Source: Methylobacterium nodulans ORS 2060 | Lineage (GTDB): Bacteria > Pseudomonadota > Alphaproteobacteria > Rhizobiales > Beijerinckiaceae | DNA: 64,000 bases | Direction of reading: 5' to 3' | Assembly (NCBI RefSeq): GCF_000022085.1 | Contig: NC_011894.1 | Span: forward strand, 4,145,001-4,209,000 | In this document: one piece after another, positions 31,186-42,484 of the stretch | Layout: every line of letters begins with the position of its first letter | Numbering within the stretch: position 1 is the first letter of the stretch | Translations under genes and position numbers: made by a program | Notes under the pieces: generated by a model | Told to the model about the DNA's origin: nothing | The model's database searches: none | Seen by the model: only the letters and a program-made list of their open reading frames with translations

Positions 31186-31262
31186 GCGGGCGTAGCTCAG
31201 TTGGTTAGAGTGCCGGCCTGTCACGCCGGAGGTCGCGGGTTCGAGCCCCGTCGCCCGCGCCA
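31186..31262 (+). tRNA. tRNA-Asp (anticodon GTC), copy 2
   Basis: Identical to copy 1 except for one compensatory acceptor-stem pair (GCGGGCG/CGCCCGC). The A-U to G-C change keeps the stem paired. CCA is encoded. Confidence 0.95.
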
Positions 31263-31337
31263 CGATCCCGAAATCTTCACAATTGATCGCCTAAAGGCCC
31301 GCCGCCCCGCCGAAGCGGGACGGGAGAATCGCCCTTG

Positions 31338-31823
31338 ATGCCGCGCTTGCGCCTCGCCGCCCTCGCCGCCTGCTTGCTGCTGGCCGGCTGCGGCGGACCG
31401 AACCTGCTGCCCCAGCCCGATCTCATGACGAGCCCGGTGATCCTGGACGAGGCGGCCGCCGCCGCCGCGATCTCCCGCTACCGGGCGAGCCATGGCCTGG
31501 GACCCGTGGCGATCGATCCGTCGCTCGTCCGGGCCGCCTCGCTCCAGGCCGCGGCCAATGCCCGGGCCGGCTATCTCTCGCACGAGGTCGGCGGCACCTT
31601 CGATGGTCGCCTCAGGCGCGCCGGCTTCGGCGGGCGCTACGCGGCCGAGAACCTGAGCGCCGGCTCCACCACCTTCGAGGAGGTGCTCAAGCGCTGGCAG
31701 GCCTCCCCGGAGCACAACCGCAACATGCTGATGCCGCAGGTGCGACGCGTCGGCATCGCCCGCGTCGACGCGCCGGGCAGCCGCTACAAGCGCTTCTGGG
31801 CCCTGATCCTCTCCGATTCCTGA
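31338..31823 (+). CDS. CAP-domain (SCP/PR1) lipoprotein
   Basis: 161 residues. The signal peptide ends in the lipobox LLLAGC, so the protein should be lipid-anchored in the envelope. The CAP fold is shown by ISRYRASHGLGPVAIDPSL, the conserved His in GYLSHEVGG, ENLSAG and WQASPEHNRNML. Bacterial CAP proteins are secreted, often of unknown function, some linked to cell-wall or lipid handling. It stands alone between the tRNA genes and the nuo operon. The ATG at 31338 follows an in-frame TTG that is unlikely to be used. Confidence 0.88.
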   Translation: MPRLRLAALAACLLLAGCGGPNLLPQPDLMTSPVILDEAAAAAAISRYRASHGLGPVAIDPSLVRAASLQAAANARAGYLSHEVGGTFDGRLRRAGFGGRYAAENLSAGSTTFEEVLKRWQASPEHNRNMLMPQVRRVGIARVDAPGSRYKRFWALILSDS

Positions 31824-32144
31824 CCGACCGGGCCGCGCCGCGGCCAAGCCCGCCCGTGCCGAATCCCGGCCCGCCGGGGCGCAAAAGCCCCGGAAAGGCA
31901 GGGGGGCTGCGACGAAACTCGTCAGGCGGCAGGCCCTTTACCGGTGTTGTGGACCGGATCCGCCATCTTATCTCCTGGACGGACGTTCGCGGTTTGTGCG
32001 CTGCGAACGCCCCTTGTTTCGGCATACCCGCTCGTTTAAGCCTCGCGGCATTCTCCGGGCCTTGGAACCGTTCCGAATGACGGGCCGAGCCGGCCGGGCC
32101 GTCCGCGAGTCCGCGCCGCCCTTACGACCAATGAGGGTTCTCCC
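31824..32144. other. Intergenic region upstream of the nuo operon
   Basis: No gene seen. A CCGGGGC-GCAAAA-GCCCCGG hairpin (31874-31893) may end the lipoprotein transcript, although no T run follows. A weak promoter candidate for nuo is TTGTTT (32014-32019), 16 bases, TTAAGC (32036-32041). GAGGG precedes the nuoA start. Confidence 0.4.
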
Positions 32145-32510
32145 ATGAACGGCCTCCTGTCGGACTACCTGCCGCTCGTGATCTTCATCGGGGTCTCGCT
32201 GGTGATCGCCCTGGCGCTCCTCGTGGCGCCCTTCCTGGTCGCCTACAGCAGCCCGGACCCGGAGAAGCTCTCGGCCTACGAGTGCGGGTTCAACGCCTTC
32301 GACGACGCGCGCATGAAGTTCGACGTGCGCTTCTACCTCGTCGCCATCCTGTTCATCATCTTCGACCTCGAGGTCGCCTTCCTGTTCCCGTGGGCGATCA
32401 CCTTCGGGGACCTCGGCTGGTTCGGCTTCTGGTCGATGATGTTCTTCCTCGGCGTGCTGACCGTCGGGTTCGTCTACGAGTGGCGCAAGGGCGCCCTCGA
32501 ATGGGATTGA
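32145..32510 (+). CDS. nuoA: NADH-quinone oxidoreductase subunit A
   Basis: 121 residues with three membrane helices ([55 protein letters not shown]). The signature [14 protein letters not shown] includes the Cys of the quinone-site loop, and the acidic FDLEVAF helix is conserved. It is part of the membrane arm of respiratory complex I. First gene of an unbroken nuoA-N operon in the standard order. Confidence 0.97.
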   Translation: MNGLLSDYLPLVIFIGVSLVIALALLVAPFLVAYSSPDPEKLSAYECGFNAFDDARMKFDVRFYLVAILFIIFDLEVAFLFPWAITFGDLGWFGFWSMMFFLGVLTVGFVYEWRKGALEWD

Positions 32511-32542
32511 GCCGAGCCCCCGCCGCCTCTTGAGAGATCCGG

Positions 32543-33136
32543 ATGCCCATGGCCCTCGATACCTCCTTCTCCCGCGCCCCGGCGATCGCGCCCCAGCCGA
32601 AGGGCATCATCGACCCGGCGACCGGCCTGCCCGTCGGCGCGACCGATCCGACCTTCCTGTCGATCAACGACGAACTCGCCGACCGCGGCTTCCTCCTCAC
32701 CACCGCGGACGACCTCATCACCTGGGCCCGCACCGGCTCGCTGATGTGGATGACCTTCGGCCTCGCCTGCTGCGCGGTCGAGATGATGCAGATGTCGATG
32801 CCGCGCTACGACGCCGAGCGCTTCGGCTTCGCGCCCCGCGCCAGCCCACGCCAGTCGGACGTGATGATCGTCGCCGGGACGCTCACCAACAAGATGGCGC
32901 CCGCCCTGCGCAAGGTCTACGACCAGATGCCGGAGCCCCGCTACGTCATCTCGATGGGGTCCTGCGCCAACGGCGGCGGCTACTATCACTACTCCTACTC
33001 GGTGGTTCGCGGCTGCGACCGCGTCGTGCCGGTGGACATCTACGTGCCGGGCTGCCCGCCCAGCGCCGAGGCGCTGCTTTACGGCGTGCTGCTGCTGCAG
33101 AAGAAGATCCGCCGGACCGGGACGATCGAGCGCTAA
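32543..33136 (+). CDS. nuoB: NADH-quinone oxidoreductase subunit B
   Basis: 197 residues. Binds the terminal Fe-S cluster N2 next to the quinone site. Ligands are the adjacent Cys pair in [10 protein letters not shown], one Cys in [11 protein letters not shown] and one in [14 protein letters not shown]. The N-terminal 30 residues are a variable leader. It starts 32 bases after nuoA. Confidence 0.97.
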   Translation: MPMALDTSFSRAPAIAPQPKGIIDPATGLPVGATDPTFLSINDELADRGFLLTTADDLITWARTGSLMWMTFGLACCAVEMMQMSMPRYDAERFGFAPRASPRQSDVMIVAGTLTNKMAPALRKVYDQMPEPRYVISMGSCANGGGYYHYSYSVVRGCDRVVPVDIYVPGCPPSAEALLYGVLLLQKKIRRTGTIER

Positions 33137-33147
33137 GGCTTCAGACG

Positions 33148-33795
33148 ATGACGAACGGCATCACGATCCGGCCCCACACGGAGGTCGCCCACGGGATCGA
33201 GGCGCTTCAGGCGCTGAGCGACCGTCTCGCCGAGGCGCTCGGCTCCGCCGTGACCGACCGCGTGATCGCCTTCGACGAGCTGACGCTCACCGTCGAGGCT
33301 CAGGAGATCGTGCGGGTGCTCACCCATCTGCGCGACGATCCCCTTTGCGCCTTCCGCTGCTTCATCGATATCTGCGGGGCGGATTATCCGGGCCGGGCCA
33401 GGCGCTTCGACGTCGTCTACCACCTGCTGTCCCTGCGCCATAACCTGCGCATCCGGGTGAAGGTGCAGACCGACGAGGCCACCCCCGTGCCCTCCGTCAT
33501 CGCGGTCTATCCGGCGGCCAACTGGTACGAGCGCGAGACCTACGACCTCTACGGCATCCTGTTCTCGGGCCATCCCGACCTGCGCCGCCTCCTGACCGAT
33601 TACGGCTTCGAGGGGCATCCCCTGCGCAAGGATTTTCCGCTGACCGGCTTCGTCGAGGTGCGCTACGACCAGGACGAGGGCCGGGTGGTCTACGAGCCGG
33701 TCAAGCTCACCCAGGAGTTCCGCAACTTCGACTTCCTGTCGCCCTGGGAAGGCACGGATTACGTGCTGCCCGGCGACGAGAAGGCCAAAGGCTAG
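33148..33795 (+). CDS. nuoC: NADH-quinone oxidoreductase subunit C
   Basis: 215 residues, a hydrophilic peripheral-arm subunit. The signature is the block [19 protein letters not shown], followed by [16 protein letters not shown]. The C-terminal end ([14 protein letters not shown]) is typical. NuoC and NuoD are separate genes here, not fused as in enterobacteria. Confidence 0.97.
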   Translation: MTNGITIRPHTEVAHGIEALQALSDRLAEALGSAVTDRVIAFDELTLTVEAQEIVRVLTHLRDDPLCAFRCFIDICGADYPGRARRFDVVYHLLSLRHNLRIRVKVQTDEATPVPSVIAVYPAANWYERETYDLYGILFSGHPDLRRLLTDYGFEGHPLRKDFPLTGFVEVRYDQDEGRVVYEPVKLTQEFRNFDFLSPWEGTDYVLPGDEKAKG

Positions 33796-33873
33796 GGCGG
33801 CGGAGCGCGCGACGATGACGAAGCCTCCCTCTCCGACAGTCCCGAGCGCGTCCTCCCGCGCCGGAGGTGCCGC

Positions 33874-35064
33874 ATGACCGAGCACAGCATCCGCAACTTC
33901 TCGATCAATTTCGGGCCGCAGCACCCGGCGGCGCATGGCGTTCTGCGCCTCGTGCTGGAGCTCGACGGCGAGATCGTCGAGCGGGTGGACCCGCATATCG
34001 GGCTCCTGCATCGCGGCACCGAGAAGCTGATCGAGTACAAGACCTACCTGCAGGCGACGCCGTATTTCGACCGGCTCGACTACGTCGCGCCGATGAACCA
34101 GGAGCACGCCTTCTGCCTCGCGGTGGAGAAGCTGCTCGGCATCGAGGTGCCGCGGCGGGCCAAGCTGATCCGCACCCTGTACTGCGAAATCGGGCGGCTG
34201 CTCTCGCACCTGCTCAACGTCACCACGCAGGCGATGGATGTCGGCGCCCTCACGCCCCCGCTCTGGGGCTTCGAGGAGCGTGAGAAGCTGATGATCTTCT
34301 ACGAGCGCGCCAGCGGCGCGCGGCTCCACGCCAACTACTTCCGGCCGGGCGGCGTTCATCAGGACCTGCCGGCGGGGCTCCTCGACGACATCGAGGCCTT
34401 CTGCGAGACCTTCCCGCAGGTCGTCGACGATCTCGACGAGCTCGTGATCGGCAACCGCATCTTCAAGCAGCGCAACGTCGATATCGGCATCGTGACGGCC
34501 GACCAGGCGATGGCCTGGGGCTTCTCGGGCGTGATGGTGCGCGGCTCCGGGATCCCGTGGGACCTGCGCAAGGCGCAGCCCTACGAGTCCTACGAGGAGA
34601 TGGAATTCGAGATCCCGGTGGGGAAGAACGGCGACACCTACGATCGTCAGGTCATCCGCATGGAGGAGATGCGCCAGAGCGTGCGCATCATGAAGCAGTG
34701 CATCGCCAAGCTGCGCGCGCCGGACGGGCAAGGGCCCGTGGCGACGCAGGACGGCAAGGTGGCGCCGCCCTCGCGGCGCGAGATGAAGCGCTCGATGGAG
34801 GCGCTCATCCACCACTTCAAGCTCTACACAGAGGGCTTCCACGTGCCGGCCGGCGAGGTCTATGCCGCCGTCGAGGCGCCGAAGGGCGAGTTCGGCGTCT
34901 ATCTGGTCGCCGACGGCACCAACAAGCCCTACCGCTGCAAGATCCGCGCGCCGGGCTTCGCCCATCTGCAGGCGATGGACTGGATGTGCCGCGGGCACAT
35001 GCTGGCGGACGTCTCGTGCATTATCGGCACCCTCGACATCGTGTTCGGCGAGGTGGACCGGTGA
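33874..35064 (+). CDS. nuoD: NADH-quinone oxidoreductase subunit D
   Basis: 396 residues, the 49-kDa subunit that lines the quinone pocket. [14 protein letters not shown] holds the conserved His of the quinone loop, and [16 protein letters not shown] and the end DIVFGEVDR are diagnostic. A 78-base gap precedes the ATG at 33874, with GGAGG upstream. Confidence 0.97.
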   Translation: MTEHSIRNFSINFGPQHPAAHGVLRLVLELDGEIVERVDPHIGLLHRGTEKLIEYKTYLQATPYFDRLDYVAPMNQEHAFCLAVEKLLGIEVPRRAKLIRTLYCEIGRLLSHLLNVTTQAMDVGALTPPLWGFEEREKLMIFYERASGARLHANYFRPGGVHQDLPAGLLDDIEAFCETFPQVVDDLDELVIGNRIFKQRNVDIGIVTADQAMAWGFSGVMVRGSGIPWDLRKAQPYESYEEMEFEIPVGKNGDTYDRQVIRMEEMRQSVRIMKQCIAKLRAPDGQGPVATQDGKVAPPSRREMKRSMEALIHHFKLYTEGFHVPAGEVYAAVEAPKGEFGVYLVADGTNKPYRCKIRAPGFAHLQAMDWMCRGHMLADVSCIIGTLDIVFGEVDR

Positions 35065-35103
35065 GTGGCATGACGAGCGGCCGCGGCTGAGAGAACGAGA
35101 GCG

Positions 35104-36261
35104 ATGGCAAACCGCAGACTGGCGCCCACCGCCGAACAGCCCGAGAGCTTCGCGTTCACGCCCGAGAACGCCGAGTGGGCCAGGCAGCAGATCGCCAAAT
35201 ACCCCGAGGGCCGGCAGGCTTCGGCGGTGATCCCGCTCCTGTGGCGGGCGCAGGAGCAGAACGGCGGCTGGCTGCCCCAGAAGGCGATCGAGGCGGTCGC
35301 CGACCAGCTCGGCATGCCGCATATCCGCGTGCTCGAAGTCGCGACCTTCTACACGATGTTCGCGCTCGAGCCGGTCGGCCGATATTGGATTCAGGTCTGC
35401 GGCACCGTGCCCTGCGACGTCTGCGGCGCGAAGGACCTCAAGCGCATGCTGGAGGAGCGTCTCGGCCCCTCCGGTCATGTCAGCCCGGACGGCACCTTCT
35501 CCTGGATCGAGGTCGAGTGCCTGGGCGCCTGCTGCAACGCGCCCATGGTGCAGATCAACCACGACTATTACGAGGATCTCACGCCCGAGAGCCTGTCGAA
35601 GCTGATGGACGACCTCGCCGCGGGGCGCCCGGTGAAGACCGGCTCGCAGATCGGCCGGACCTCGTCGGAGCCGCTCGGCGCCGTGACCACGCTCACCGAC
35701 GAGACGCTGTTCGACGGCTCGCGCATCGGCGCATGGCGCAAGCGCTTCGAGGAGGAGCACCTGCGCGAGGCCGGGGCCGATACCCAGGCCGAGGATACTC
35801 AGGCGAAGGATACCCGGGCGAAGACCGAGGGCGCCACCGCCGCCGCCAAGAACGCTGCCGAGCCGAAGCCCGCCAAGCCCGATTCGGGCCGCGCGACGGA
35901 GAGCCCGGCCGCCGCCGCCCCCGCCCAGCGGGTGGCCGAGGGCAAGGCCCCGGTGGATCCTGCCGAGCGGGCCGGCCAGGCCCGTCCCGACCGCACCACG
36001 GTGGCCGAGCCGAAGAGCGGGCCCGAGCCGCAGCCCGGGCCGCAGAGCGGGCGCTCCTACACCGAGACGCCCTCGAAACCCGGGGAGGGGCGTCCCGTCG
36101 CCGAGGCGAAGGGCTCCGCCAAGCGGGCCGGTGCCGAGCCGAACGCCGCGCCCGGGCGCACGAACGCCGCGCAGGCCAAGCCCGTAGGGGCGGATCCGGG
36201 CGACAAGGGCCCGCCCGGCCCCGGCTCCAAGGGCCGCTCCAAGACCCCCTCGAACCGGTAG
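35104..36261 (+). CDS. nuoE: NADH-quinone oxidoreductase subunit E with long C-terminal extension
   Basis: 385 residues. Residues 1-190 are the thioredoxin-like 24-kDa subunit that binds [2Fe-2S] cluster N1a, with ligands in [10 protein letters not shown] and CLGACC. From about 205 to the end it is low-complexity, rich in Ala, Pro, Lys and Glu, with repeated [19 protein letters not shown] units. Ordinary NuoE is about 160-230 residues, so some 180 residues are extra and probably disordered. It works with NuoF in NADH oxidation. Confidence 0.95.
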   Translation: MANRRLAPTAEQPESFAFTPENAEWARQQIAKYPEGRQASAVIPLLWRAQEQNGGWLPQKAIEAVADQLGMPHIRVLEVATFYTMFALEPVGRYWIQVCGTVPCDVCGAKDLKRMLEERLGPSGHVSPDGTFSWIEVECLGACCNAPMVQINHDYYEDLTPESLSKLMDDLAAGRPVKTGSQIGRTSSEPLGAVTTLTDETLFDGSRIGAWRKRFEEEHLREAGADTQAEDTQAKDTRAKTEGATAAAKNAAEPKPAKPDSGRATESPAAAAPAQRVAEGKAPVDPAERAGQARPDRTTVAEPKSGPEPQPGPQSGRSYTETPSKPGEGRPVAEAKGSAKRAGAEPNAAPGRTNAAQAKPVGADPGDKGPPGPGSKGRSKTPSNR

Positions 36262-36270
36262 GACGACGGC

Positions 36271-37572
36271 ATGCTCTCCGACCAGGATCGCATCTTCACG
36301 AATCTCTACGGGTTCCACTCCCCGGGCCTCGACGCTGCCAGGAAGCGCGGCGCCTGGGACGGCACCAAGTTCCTGCTGGAGCAGGGCCGCGACTGGATCG
36401 TCGAGGAGATGAAGCGGTCCGGCCTGCGCGGCCGCGGCGGCGCCGGCTTCTCGACCGGCCTCAAATGGTCGTTCATGCCGAAGAAGTCGGATGGAAGGCC
36501 GCACTACCTCGTGGTCAACGCCGACGAATCCGAGCCCGGCACCTGCAAGGACCGGGAGATTATGCGGCATGACCCGCATCTCCTGATCGAGGGCTGCCTG
36601 CTCGCATCCTTCGCGATGGGGGCGCATGCCGCCTATATCTATATCCGCGGCGAGTACGTGGCCGAGAAGCACGCCCTGCAGCGGGCGGTGGACGAGGCCT
36701 ACGAGGCGCGGCTGATCGGCCAGGACAACGTCCACGGCTACCCCTTCGACCTCTACGTCCATCACGGCGCCGGCGCCTATATCTGCGGCGAGGAGACGGC
36801 GCTGCTGGAGAGCCTGGAGGGCAAGAAGGGCATGCCGCGGCTGAAGCCGCCCTTCCCGGCCAATATGGGCCTGTATGGCTGCCCGACGACGGTGAACAAC
36901 GTCGAGTCGATCGCGGTGGCGGGCGCGATCCTGCGCCGGGGCGCCGAGTGGTTCGCGGGCATCGGCCGGCCGAACAACACGGGCACCAAGCTGTTCTGCG
37001 TGTCGGGGCACGTGAACCGGCCCTGCAACGTCGAGGAGGCGCTCGGCATCCCGTTCCGCGAGCTGATCGACCGCCATTGCGGCGGCATCCGCGGCGGCTG
37101 GGACAACCTGCTTTGCGTGATCCCGGGCGGCTCCTCGGTGCCGCTCGTGCCGGCCGAGCAGATCATCGATGCGCCGATGGATTTCGACACCCTGCGCGGC
37201 CTGCAATCCGGCCTCGGCACCGCGGCCGTGATGGTGCTCGACAAGTCCACCGACATCGTCTCGGCCATCGCCCGCATCTCGTACTTCTACAAGCACGAAT
37301 CCTGCGGGCAGTGCACGCCCTGCCGCGAGGGCACGGGCTGGATGTGGCGCGTGATGCTGCGCATGGCCGAGGGCCGGGCGCAGAAGCGCGAGATCGACAT
37401 GCTGCTCGACGTGACGAAGCAGATCGAGGGCCACACGATCTGCGCGCTCGGCGACGCCGCCGCCTGGCCGATCCAGGGCCTCATCCGCCATTTCCGCCCC
37501 GAGATCGAGAAGCGCATCGACCGCTACAGCGCCAACCCGCACAGCGACCCCGTGCCGATGGCGGCGGAGTGA
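36271..37572 (+). CDS. nuoF: NADH-quinone oxidoreductase subunit F
   Basis: 433 residues, the 51-kDa NADH- and FMN-binding subunit. [16 protein letters not shown] is the NADH/FMN site, and [12 protein letters not shown] plus a later Cys (HTICALGD) hold the N3 [4Fe-4S] cluster. The gene starts 9 bases after nuoE and its stop overlaps a GTG that may begin nuoG. Confidence 0.97.
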   Translation: MLSDQDRIFTNLYGFHSPGLDAARKRGAWDGTKFLLEQGRDWIVEEMKRSGLRGRGGAGFSTGLKWSFMPKKSDGRPHYLVVNADESEPGTCKDREIMRHDPHLLIEGCLLASFAMGAHAAYIYIRGEYVAEKHALQRAVDEAYEARLIGQDNVHGYPFDLYVHHGAGAYICGEETALLESLEGKKGMPRLKPPFPANMGLYGCPTTVNNVESIAVAGAILRRGAEWFAGIGRPNNTGTKLFCVSGHVNRPCNVEEALGIPFRELIDRHCGGIRGGWDNLLCVIPGGSSVPLVPAEQIIDAPMDFDTLRGLQSGLGTAAVMVLDKSTDIVSAIARISYFYKHESCGQCTPCREGTGWMWRVMLRMAEGRAQKREIDMLLDVTKQIEGHTICALGDAAAWPIQGLIRHFRPEIEKRIDRYSANPHSDPVPMAAE

Positions 37573-37610
37573 GCAGCGCTTCGCGCGTCGAACGCCTGGA
37601 GAAGACTAAA

Positions 37611-39692
37611 GTGACCAAGATCGTCGTCGACGGCACCGAGGTCGATGTCCCGCCGGACTACACGCTGCTGCAGGCCTGCGAGGCGGCCGGCGCGGAGATC
37701 CCGCGCTTCTGCTTCCACGAGCGGCTGTCGATCGCCGGCAATTGCCGCATGTGCCTCGTCGAGCTGAAGGGGGCGCCCAAGCCCGTGGCCTCCTGCGCCT
37801 GGGGCGTGCGCGACTGCCGGCCGGGGCCGAACGGCGAGCCGCCGCAGGTCTTCACCAAGTCGCCGCTGACCAAGAAGGCGCGCGAGGGGGTGATGGAGTT
37901 CCTCCTCATCAACCATCCGCTCGACTGCCCGATCTGCGACCAGGGCGGCCATTGCGACCTGCAGGACCAGGCCATGGCCTACGGGGTCGATTCGACCCGC
38001 TACGGCGAGAACAAGCGCGCCGTCGAGGACAAGTATATCGGCCCGCTGGTGCGGACGGCGATGAACCGCTGCATCCACTGCACCCGCTGCGTCCGCTTCC
38101 TGGCGGAGGTCGCCGGCGTGCCGGATCTCGGGGCGATCGGCCGCGGCGAGGACATGGAGATCACCTCCTACCTCGAACAGGCGATGGAATCGGAGCTGCA
38201 GGGCAACGTCGCGGATCTCTGCCCGGTCGGCGCGCTCGTGCACAAGCCGCAATCCTACAATGTGCGGCCCTGGGAACTCTCGAAGACCGAATCGATCGAC
38301 GTGATGGACGCGGTCGGCTGCGCCATCCGCGTGGATGCCCGCGGCCGCGAGGTCATGCAGATCGAGCCCCGGGTGAACGAGGCCGTCAACGAGGAGTGGA
38401 TCTCCGACAAGACCCGCTACGTGGTGGACGGCCTGCGCCTGCAGCGCCTCGACCGGCCCTACATCCGCGATAACGGGCGCCTGCGCCCCGCGAGCTGGGC
38501 GGAGGCGTTCTCTGCCATCGCGGCGAGGTTCAAGGGGGCGGATCCCAAGCGCGTCGGCGCCATCGTGGGCGACCTCGCGGGAGTCGAGGAAATCTACGCG
38601 CTGAAACGCCTGATGACGGCGCTCGGCGTCGCCAATCTCGATGCCCGCCAGGACGGCGCCGCGATCGATCCGGCCTGGGGCCGCGCCGCCTACATCTTCA
38701 ACCCGACCATCGCGGGGATCGAGCAGGCGGACGCGATCCTGCTCGTCGGCGCCAATCCGCGCATCGAGGCCTCGCTCCTCAACGTGCGGATCCGCAAGCG
38801 CTGGCGCCTGGGCCCGCTCCCGGTCGGCCTGATCGGCGAGCCGGCGGACCTCACCTATCCGCACACCTATCTGGGGGCAGGGCCCGAGACGCTGGCCGAT
38901 CTCGCCGCCGGGCGGCACAGCTTCGCCGAGGTGCTGAAGGGGGCCGAGCGCCCGCTGGTCATCGTCGGCATGGGCGCCCTCGCGCGCCCGGACGGCGCCG
39001 CGATCCTGTCGGCGGCGGCGAAGCTCGCTGAAAGTATCGGCGCGCTCGCCGAGGGCTGGACCGGCTTCGGGGTGCTGCACACGGCCGCCGCCCGGGTGGG
39101 CGCCCTCGATCTCGGCTTCGTGCCGGGGGAGGGGGGGCTCGACGTCGCCCGCATGACGGCTCCGGGCGCGCTCGACGTGCTCTACAACCTCGGCGCCGAC
39201 GAGGTGGACGTGGCGCCCGGCGCCTTCGTGATCTATCAGGGCACCCATGGCGACCGCGGTGCGCACCGGGCCGACGTGATCCTGCCGGGCGCGGCCTATA
39301 CGGAGAAGTCGGCGACCTTCGTGAATACGGAAGGGCGCGTGCAGCTCGCCAACCGGGCCGGCTTCCCGCCGGGCGACGCCCGCGAGGACTGGGCGATCCT
39401 GCGCGCCCTCTCCGAGACCCTCGGGCACAGGCTGCCCTTCGACTCGCTCGCCCAGCTGCGGCGCGCCCTCTACGCCGATCACCCGCACCTCGCGGCGGTG
39501 GATCAGGTGGCGGAGCAGGACGTGGCGGCGGCGGTCTCGGCGCTCGCGAGCCTCGGCGGCGAGCCGGCCCGCGAGCCCTTCCGCAGCCCCGTGCTCGATT
39601 TCTATCTCACCAATCCGATCGCCCGCGCCTCGCGGGTGCTGGCGGAGTGCTCCGGGCTCGCCCGCGAGCGCGCGCTCCAGGCCGCCGAATAG
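37611..39692 (+). CDS. nuoG: NADH-quinone oxidoreductase subunit G
   Basis: 693 residues from GTG 37611 ([14 protein letters not shown]); a GTG at 37569 overlapping the nuoF stop would add 14 residues, but the shorter form has better conservation and a GGAG. The N-terminal [2Fe-2S] domain has [15 protein letters not shown]. Further clusters use [17 protein letters not shown] and [10 protein letters not shown]. The C-terminal two thirds is a molybdopterin-enzyme-like fold without cofactor. Confidence 0.96.
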   Translation: MTKIVVDGTEVDVPPDYTLLQACEAAGAEIPRFCFHERLSIAGNCRMCLVELKGAPKPVASCAWGVRDCRPGPNGEPPQVFTKSPLTKKAREGVMEFLLINHPLDCPICDQGGHCDLQDQAMAYGVDSTRYGENKRAVEDKYIGPLVRTAMNRCIHCTRCVRFLAEVAGVPDLGAIGRGEDMEITSYLEQAMESELQGNVADLCPVGALVHKPQSYNVRPWELSKTESIDVMDAVGCAIRVDARGREVMQIEPRVNEAVNEEWISDKTRYVVDGLRLQRLDRPYIRDNGRLRPASWAEAFSAIAARFKGADPKRVGAIVGDLAGVEEIYALKRLMTALGVANLDARQDGAAIDPAWGRAAYIFNPTIAGIEQADAILLVGANPRIEASLLNVRIRKRWRLGPLPVGLIGEPADLTYPHTYLGAGPETLADLAAGRHSFAEVLKGAERPLVIVGMGALARPDGAAILSAAAKLAESIGALAEGWTGFGVLHTAAARVGALDLGFVPGEGGLDVARMTAPGALDVLYNLGADEVDVAPGAFVIYQGTHGDRGAHRADVILPGAAYTEKSATFVNTEGRVQLANRAGFPPGDAREDWAILRALSETLGHRLPFDSLAQLRRALYADHPHLAAVDQVAEQDVAAAVSALASLGGEPAREPFRSPVLDFYLTNPIARASRVLAECSGLARERALQAAE

Positions 39693-39702
39693 GACGAAGA
39701 CC

Positions 39703-40725
39703 ATGAGCGTCACCGACTTCCTGCTGACGGTCGGCCTCGTCGCGCTGAAGAGCGTGGTGCTGCTCGTCGCGCTCCTCCTCTTCATCGCCTATGCGCTGCT
39801 CGCCGACCGCAAGATCTGGGCGGCGGTGCAGCTGCGGCGGGGCCCGAACGTGGTCGGGCCGTTCGGCCTGTTCCAGTCCTTCGCCGACCTCTTGAAATTC
39901 GTCATCAAGGAGCCAGTGATTCCGGCGGGGGCCAACAAGGGCCTCTATCTCCTGGCCCCGTGCGTCTTCGCGATGCTGGCGCTCTCGGCCTGGGCGGTGA
40001 TCCCGCTCGCCGACGGCTGGGCGATCGCCGACATCAATGTTGGCGTGATCTATATCTTCGCGATCTCGTCGCTCGGCGTGTACGGCGTCATCATGGGCGG
40101 CTGGGCCTCGAACTCGAAATACGCCTTCCTCGGCGCGCTGCGCTCCACCGCCCAGATGGTCTCCTACGAGGTCTCGCTCGGCTTCGTGATCATCACCGTG
40201 CTGATGTGCGCCGGCTCCCTCAACCTGTCGCAGATCGTCCGCGCGCAGGATACCGCGCTCGGCCTCTTCGGCTGGTACTGGCTCTGGCTGCTCCCGATGT
40301 TCGTGGTCTTCTTCGTCTCGGCCATGGCCGAGACGAACCGCCCGCCCTTCGACCTGCCGGAGGCCGAATCGGAGCTCGTGGCGGGCTACATGGTCGAATA
40401 TTCATCGACCCCGTACCTGCTGTTCATGCTCGGCGAGTACGTGGCCATCATCACCATGTGCGCGCTCGGAACGATCCTGTTCCTCGGCGGCTGGCTCTCG
40501 CCGATTCCGTTCGCGCCCTTCACCTGGGTGCCGGGCGTGATCTGGTTCACCATCAAGGCGAGCTTCCTGTTCTTCCTCATCGCCATGGCCAAGGCGATGG
40601 TGCCGCGCTACCGCTACGACCAGCTCATGCGGCTGGGGTGGAAGGTGTTCCTGCCGCTCTCGCTCATCATGGTCTTCGTCGTCGCCCTGGTCCTGAAGCT
40701 GACCGGCCTCGCGCCGGTCTCCTGA
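39703..40725 (+). CDS. nuoH: NADH-quinone oxidoreductase subunit H
   Basis: 340 residues with about eight membrane helices. It joins the membrane and peripheral arms and forms part of the quinone entry. [34 protein letters not shown] and the end [10 protein letters not shown] are signatures. The acidic loop that lines the quinone channel is intact. Confidence 0.97.
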   Translation: MSVTDFLLTVGLVALKSVVLLVALLLFIAYALLADRKIWAAVQLRRGPNVVGPFGLFQSFADLLKFVIKEPVIPAGANKGLYLLAPCVFAMLALSAWAVIPLADGWAIADINVGVIYIFAISSLGVYGVIMGGWASNSKYAFLGALRSTAQMVSYEVSLGFVIITVLMCAGSLNLSQIVRAQDTALGLFGWYWLWLLPMFVVFFVSAMAETNRPPFDLPEAESELVAGYMVEYSSTPYLLFMLGEYVAIITMCALGTILFLGGWLSPIPFAPFTWVPGVIWFTIKASFLFFLIAMAKAMVPRYRYDQLMRLGWKVFLPLSLIMVFVVALVLKLTGLAPVS

Positions 40726-40750
40726 CGCACGTAAAATCGGAGATTGAGCG

Positions 40751-41239
40751 ATGAGGCTCGATCAGGTCGCCCGCAGCCTGCTGCTCAAGGAGTTCGTGTC
40801 GGGGTTCGCCCTCGCCATGCGCTACCTGTTCAAGCCCAAGGCGACGATCAACTATCCCTTCGAGATGGGCCATCGCAGCCCGCGCTTCCGCGGCGAGCAT
40901 GCGCTGCGCCGCTACCCGAACGGGGAGGAGCGCTGCATCGCCTGCAAGCTCTGCGAGGCGATCTGTCCGGCCCAGGCCATCACCATCGAGGCCGGCCCGC
41001 GCCGCAACGACGGCACGCGCCGCACCACCCGCTACGACATCGACATGGTGAAGTGCATCTATTGCGGCATGTGCCAGGAGGCCTGCCCGGTGGACGCCAT
41101 TGTCGAGGGGCCGAACTTCGAGTTCTCGGTCGAGACGCGCGAGGAACTGCTCTACGACAAGCAGAAGCTGCTCGCGAACGGCGACCGCTGGGAGCGCGAG
41201 ATCGCCCGCAACATCGCGGCGGACGCGCCCTACCGCTGA
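40751..41239 (+). CDS. nuoI: NADH-quinone oxidoreductase subunit I
   Basis: 162 residues. Two ferredoxin motifs, [14 protein letters not shown] and [15 protein letters not shown], bind clusters N6a and N6b that pass electrons to NuoB. The [22 protein letters not shown] region before the first motif is typical. Confidence 0.97.
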   Translation: MRLDQVARSLLLKEFVSGFALAMRYLFKPKATINYPFEMGHRSPRFRGEHALRRYPNGEERCIACKLCEAICPAQAITIEAGPRRNDGTRRTTRYDIDMVKCIYCGMCQEACPVDAIVEGPNFEFSVETREELLYDKQKLLANGDRWEREIARNIAADAPYR

Positions 41240-41376
41240 GGCGAAAGACCGGCCCGCATCCCGTGCAGGCCGTTGTGCGCCGCAGGAGCGGGATCTATAG
41301 ACGGGCCGCCGGGGAATCCGGGGCCGGACATCGGGACCAGGCAGGAGGCCGCCGCGAGGCGGCATGAACTCAGCGC

Positions 41377-41997
41377 ATGACCGCAGCCGCCGCCTTCTTC
41401 TATCTCTTCGCCGCGATCACCGTCGCCTCGGGCTTCATGGTGATCGCCTCCCGCAACCCTGTCACCTCGGTCCTGTTCCTGATTCTCGCCTTCGTGAACG
41501 CGGCGGGCCTGTTCGTGCTGATGGGCGCCGAGTTCCTGGCGATGATCCTCGTCGTCGTCTATGTCGGCGCCGTCGCCGTGCTGTTCCTGTTCGTGGTGAT
41601 GATGCTCGACGTCGATTTCGCCGAGCTGCGCCAGGGCTTCCAGGACTACCTGCCGGTGGGCGCGCTGATCGGCGCGGTGTTCCTGGTCGAGCTGCTCCTC
41701 GTCGTCGGTTCCTGGGCGATCGATCCGGGCCTGGTGCAGGCGCCGCTCGCCGTGGCGCCGGGCGGTGATCGCATCACCAACACGCAGGCCCTCGGCCTGG
41801 TGCTGTACACGAACTACTTCTTCTTCTTCCAGATCGCTGGCCTGGTGCTGCTGGTCGCGATGATCGGGGCGATCGTCCTGACCCTGCGCGAGCGCCCGGG
41901 CGTGAAGCGGCAGGACGTCACGGTGCAGAACGCCCGCACCCAGGCCATGGCCGTGGAGCTGCGCAACGTGCCGACGCGCCAGGGCGTCGAGGTGTGA
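41377..41997 (+). CDS. nuoJ: NADH-quinone oxidoreductase subunit J
   Basis: 206 residues, five membrane helices. The conserved third helix is MILVVVYVGAVAVLFLFVVM, with VMMLDVDF after it. It belongs to the proton-pumping chain between NuoH and NuoK. A 137-base gap follows nuoI, longer than elsewhere in the operon. Confidence 0.95.
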   Translation: MTAAAAFFYLFAAITVASGFMVIASRNPVTSVLFLILAFVNAAGLFVLMGAEFLAMILVVVYVGAVAVLFLFVVMMLDVDFAELRQGFQDYLPVGALIGAVFLVELLLVVGSWAIDPGLVQAPLAVAPGGDRITNTQALGLVLYTNYFFFFQIAGLVLLVAMIGAIVLTLRERPGVKRQDVTVQNARTQAMAVELRNVPTRQGVEV

Positions 41998-42114
41998 CGG
42001 CGCGGCCGAAAGACAGACCCGGAGGCGGGCTCTCCCGGGCGGGAGAGGGATGCCCGCATCCTTGGACTTGCACGCGCGTATGAGGCGGTCGCATCGCGGC
42101 CGAGAGGCAGACAG

Positions 42115-42420
42115 ATGATCGGTTTGAGCCACTACCTGACGGTCGCCGCGATCCTGTTCACGCTCGGCGTGCTCGGCATCTTCATCAATCGCAAGAACAT
42201 CATTGTGATCCTGATGTCGGTCGAGCTGATCCTGCTCGCCGTGAACATCAACCTCGTCGCCTTCTCGGCCTATCTAGGCGACATCGTGGGCCAGGTGTTC
42301 GCGCTGTTCGTGCTGACCGTGGCGGCCGCCGAGGCCGCGATCGGCCTCGCGATCCTGGTGGTGTTCTTCCGCAACCGCGGCTCGATCGCGGTCGAGGACG
42401 TCAACATGATGAAGGGCTAA
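42115..42420 (+). CDS. nuoK: NADH-quinone oxidoreductase subunit K
   Basis: 101 residues, three helices. The two conserved membrane Glu residues are in [12 protein letters not shown] and [11 protein letters not shown], both needed for proton translocation in the family. A 117-base gap precedes it. Confidence 0.97.
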   Translation: MIGLSHYLTVAAILFTLGVLGIFINRKNIIVILMSVELILLAVNINLVAFSAYLGDIVGQVFALFVLTVAAAEAAIGLAILVVFFRNRGSIAVEDVNMMKG

Positions 42421-42484
42421 AAGCCGCCTCAACCCTTCGATTCGATCAAACCCGAGCCGCTCACCACGAGGCCGGATCCCGAGC

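Noticed and set aside
33133..37542. A 1469-codon open frame on the minus strand across nuoC-nuoF
   Set aside because: It is antisense to four certain complex I genes and has the Arg/His/Leu/Gly-rich composition that high-GC DNA gives in the opposite frame.
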